Of a stretch of 64,000 nt of DNA, positions 61,373 through 64,000 are shown piece after piece. A program made the position numbers and the translations under genes. Position 1 is the first letter of the stretch, and each line of letters opens with the position of its first letter. The notes under the pieces were generated by a model, which was given only the letters and a program-made list of their open reading frames with translations, did not search any database and was not told the origin of the DNA. This DNA comes from Streptomyces genisteinicus (lineage in GTDB: Bacteria; Actinomycetota; Actinomycetes; Streptomycetales; Streptomycetaceae), in the NCBI RefSeq assembly GCF_014489615.1, contig NZ_CP060825.1:4722501-4786500 (forward strand), given 5' to 3'.

Positions 61373-63442
61373 TTGAGTCGTGAAACTGACAGTTCGTCCG
61401 CCGGCCCCCAGGGGCGCGGTGGAGCCGCGTACCCCTCGGGCACACCGCCGTACGGATCCCGCCAGTATCCGTCGCTGCATCCGACGCAGGACGCTCCGGA
61501 CGACGCCGCGGGAGCGGCGCCCGAGCGGGACGCCGAGGAACCGAAGACCGAGACCACACTGACGACCCGCATCCGGATCAACATCCCCGGTTCGCGGCCG
61601 ATCCCGCCCGTCGTCATGCGCACGCCGATGAGCGACACCGACGCGGGCTCCAGGAGCCCCGCGCCCGGCGCGGCGGCGCCCGCGCCGGGAGGATCCGACG
61701 CCGAGCGCACCGGCAGCGTGCCGCGTCCCGCGGCGCCCGGGCCCCAGGCCCCCGCCGCCGAGGAGAAGCCCGCCGCCAGCGACTGGTTCGCGCCGCGCAA
61801 GGCCGCCGCACCGGCCCCTTCGGCGCCTCCCGCCGCGGCTCCGCCGCGGCAGGGCGGGCCCGCCGCGCCCGGCCCCGGCGGTCAGGGCGGCCAGGGCGGT
61901 CCCGCCGGGAACGGATTCGCCCCCGGCGGCGCCCCGCCGGCGTCCGGCCTGTCGGCCCTCGTCGACGAGACCCCCGCCGCCGGACTGCCGGCCCGGCCGC
62001 GTCCCGGCGACGCCCCGCCCGGAGCGGGACCCGACCGCCCGCGCCAGGACGACGGCTTCGCCCCCGGCCGCGGGACGCCGCCGCTCGGCGTGCGCCCGCC
62101 CGGCCCGGACCGCGTCCCCGCGGGGCCGACGTCGGGGCCGGTGACCGGCGACATGCCGCTGGGCCCCGGGCCCGGCGGGCCGGCCGGCCCGCCCCGGATG
62201 TCCGACGACACCGCCGTGCTCACCCCGCAGAAGCCGGCCCCCGAGCCGGGCGGCGGACACGTCTCCGGCGACACGCTCACCAGCGGCATCCCGGTCGTCC
62301 CGAGCGAGGGCCGGTCGCCGTTCGCACCCGGCGGCGCGACCCGCTCCGGCCCGCCCGCGGGCGGGCCCGGCGGCCCCGCTTCCGGCGGTGCCCGCGCGGA
62401 CTTCTCGGACCCCGAGTTCCCCGCGGGCCCCGGCGCCGCGGCCGCCGCGCCCTCACCCGAGCCCGCGCCCCGGCCAGCGGCGGCCCCGCCGGCCCGCAAG
62501 GGCCGGTCCAAGCTGGTGCTGGCCGGTGTGGGAGTGTTCGGCCTGCTCGGTGTCGCGTACGGCGCCGGACTGCTGCTGAACCACTCCGACGTGCCGAAGA
62601 GCACCACGGTCCTCGGCGTCGACATCGGCGGCGGGACGCGGGACGAGGCCGTCAACAAGCTGGAGGCGGCCTTCGGCAAGCGTGCCGCCGCCCCCCTCCA
62701 GCTCGCGGTGGGCGGTCAGAAGGCCGAACTCGCCCCGGACAAGGCCGGGCTCTCCCTGGACAGCCAGGCGACCGTCCGCGGGGCCGCGGGCAGCGACTAC
62801 AACCCGGTCTCGGTGATCGGCTCCCTCTTCGGGGGCGAGCGCGCCGCGCAGCCGGTGATCCTGGTCGACGAGGAGAAGCTGGGCGTCGCGCTCTCCGACC
62901 TCGCGGGCACCGCGGGCTCGGCCTCCGACGGCACCATCCGCTTCGAGCCGGGCAAGGCCGTGGCCGTGCCCGGGAAGCCGGGGGAGTCGCTGGACGTCGC
63001 CCGTTCGATGGTCACGGTCAAGGACGCGTACCGCGCCCAGGTCGAGACCGGCAAGCCGAACGTGGTCACCCTGCCCGTCGCGAGCCGGGAGCCGACCATC
63101 ACGCAGGCCGAGATCGACCGGGCCATGAAGGACTTCGCGGAGCCCGCGATGTCCGGCCTGATCACGATCAAGGCGGGAGACAAGCAGATCCAGTTCGGCC
63201 CGTCGAAGTCCCTGCCGAAGATCCTGTCGATGAAGCCGGTCGACGGGAAGCTCGTGGAGTACTACGACAAGGCCGCCATCGAGCAGCTGCTCGAAGGAGT
63301 CTTCGACGGGATCATGATCACCAAGGGCGACGGCAAGCAGCACGAGGTGTCGGCCGACGACGTCGCCCAGGCGATGGGGCCCGCCCTGCGCGGCACGACG
63401 CCCGCGGAGCGTACGGCGGTCATCTCCCTCGACCCGAGCTGA
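61373..63442 (+). CDS. membrane-anchored protein with peptidoglycan-binding domains
   Basis: About 689 residues from TTG 61373, chosen because GGGAGAA lies seven bases upstream and the resulting start, SRETDSSSAGPQGRG, continues into a recognisable disordered region. Residues 1-380 are Pro/Gly/Ala-rich and cytoplasmic; a membrane helix follows at about 382-402 (LVLAGVGVFGLLGVAYGAG). The outer part contains peptidoglycan-binding PG_binding_4-like units (TTVLGVDIGGGTRDEAVNKLEAAF and SREPTITQAEIDRAMKDF). A role in cell-wall interaction is likely. The terminator follows the stop. Confidence 0.82.
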   Translation: MSRETDSSSAGPQGRGGAAYPSGTPPYGSRQYPSLHPTQDAPDDAAGAAPERDAEEPKTETTLTTRIRINIPGSRPIPPVVMRTPMSDTDAGSRSPAPGAAAPAPGGSDAERTGSVPRPAAPGPQAPAAEEKPAASDWFAPRKAAAPAPSAPPAAAPPRQGGPAAPGPGGQGGQGGPAGNGFAPGGAPPASGLSALVDETPAAGLPARPRPGDAPPGAGPDRPRQDDGFAPGRGTPPLGVRPPGPDRVPAGPTSGPVTGDMPLGPGPGGPAGPPRMSDDTAVLTPQKPAPEPGGGHVSGDTLTSGIPVVPSEGRSPFAPGGATRSGPPAGGPGGPASGGARADFSDPEFPAGPGAAAAAPSPEPAPRPAAAPPARKGRSKLVLAGVGVFGLLGVAYGAGLLLNHSDVPKSTTVLGVDIGGGTRDEAVNKLEAAFGKRAAAPLQLAVGGQKAELAPDKAGLSLDSQATVRGAAGSDYNPVSVIGSLFGGERAAQPVILVDEEKLGVALSDLAGTAGSASDGTIRFEPGKAVAVPGKPGESLDVARSMVTVKDAYRAQVETGKPNVVTLPVASREPTITQAEIDRAMKDFAEPAMSGLITIKAGDKQIQFGPSKSLPKILSMKPVDGKLVEYYDKAAIEQLLEGVFDGIMITKGDGKQHEVSADDVAQAMGPALRGTTPAERTAVISLDPS

Positions 63443-63884
63443 TCCGCCCGGTCACTGCCTCCCGAACGCCCGCCCGGCACCGCCGGGCGGGCGTTCGGCG
63501 TCGCCGGGGTGCCGGCGGTGTTCACCGGGGTGCGTGTCCCCAGGGCGGGGTCGTGCCGGTGGGCGGGGGGCCCGGGGCGCTCCGGCGGGGGTGCTGCCGC
63601 GTGTTCGTACGGGCGGGGGTGTGCGCTGCCGGGTGTGTGGGCTCCGGTGGATGAGCGGCGCCCGGGGCGGTGAGAGCCGCTGTCGCGCGAGGCCGGTGCT
63701 CCCGGACGGGAGCGGTGCTGTCACGCCGAAGGGGTGGTTCCGCGCCCGGAGCGGCGACCGCGCGGCGGCCGGCGCTCTCCCGCGTTCCCGCCCCGGACGC
63801 GGGAGACGCCCCGCCTCGCGGCAGGACGCCCCGGGCCGGGACGCCCGTGGCGGGCGGACGCCGCGAGTCCTGCGGGCGGTCTGC
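63443..63884. other. 442-base stretch between peptidoglycan-binding gene and minus-strand gene
   Basis: It contains the terminator at 63463-63497 and otherwise GC-rich sequence with only arginine/glycine-rich shadow frames. No small gene or RNA could be supported. Confidence 0.5.
63463..63497 (+). terminator. terminator after peptidoglycan-binding gene
   Basis: A perfect 16-bp stem (cgaacgcccgcccggc with gccgggcgggcgttcg) with a three-base loop, 21 bases after the stop. Confidence 0.9.
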
Positions 63885-64000
63885 TCAGTTCAGCATCGCG
63901 CGGGCCGCGCGGGCGCGTCCGCGGACCAGGTCGGCGGTGGTGGGCTCGACGGCGGACACGACGTCGGCGTAGGCGTCCATCTCGGCCGCGCCCTCGGTGA
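63885..64000 (-). CDS. C-terminal end of a minus-strand gene, cut by the window
   Basis: Only the last 38 codons are inside the window. The frame reads EGAAEMDAYADVVSAVEPTT then DLVRGRARAARAMLN and a TGA at 63887-63885, an ordinary acidic-to-basic helical end with a clean Streptomyces codon pattern. The family cannot be told from this fragment. It converges with the peptidoglycan-binding gene across the terminator region. Confidence 0.55.
   Translation of the reverse strand, partial: TEGAAEMDAYADVVSAVEPTTADLVRGRARAARAMLN

Overview
The window is a piece of a Streptomyces (or very close actinomycete) chromosome. GC content is very high, GTG and TTG starts are common, four-base GTGA/ATGA stop-start overlaps are frequent, and terminators are long perfect GC-rich hairpins. 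The gene content fits: mshB of mycothiol synthesis, a DasR-type chitinase promoter, an iron-box-controlled siderophore locus, PP2C/anti-sigma-type regulators and tandem oligopeptide permease operons.

Left accessory part (1-2210): the end of a DUF6879-type protein, a helix-turn-helix protein fused in frame to a second small domain, and two small hypothetical genes on the minus strand, one preceded by a perfect inverted repeat. Iron locus (2211-15160): a double-length AraC regulator faces an eight-gene operon across a near-perfect iron box. In order the operon encodes a siderophore-interacting reductase fused to a methyltransferase-like domain, a lipoprotein, two FecCD permeases, a FecE-type ATPase, an enterochelin-esterase-like hydrolase, and two half-size ABC transporters whose ATP sites are degenerate in complementary ways. 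No siderophore synthesis gene is present, so the locus reads as a complete import, reduction and hydrolysis system. It is unusually rich in tandem repeats and ends in a six-copy 16-bp array. Accessory stretch (15160-20320): a Fic protein with its own inhibitory motif, a SNF2 helicase, and an IS110-family element whose 5' non-coding region folds like a bridge RNA.

Middle (20568-33374): a secreted subtilisin, a septum-formation-type membrane protein, a GH18 chitinase with a DasR site inside its promoter, a GntR regulator, a SPOR-like small protein, a MutT-type Nudix protein, a stand-alone HATPase, a PAS-PAS-GAF-PP2C-HATPase regulator, PspA and a TPM-domain membrane protein.

Right core part (33548-64000): a succinate dehydrogenase/fumarate reductase set (one membrane anchor, flavoprotein, iron-sulfur protein), a large family-5 binding protein with a low-complexity insert, TypA/BipA, two tandem five-gene oligopeptide ABC operons separated by a tandem-GNAT gene, a proline/tyrosine-repeat membrane protein, an S9 peptidase, a 64-residue membrane protein, mshB with a small membrane protein, and a large peptidoglycan-binding membrane protein. 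From memory this part resembles the S. coelicolor typA-bldK/opp-mshB neighbourhood; that synteny was not checked.
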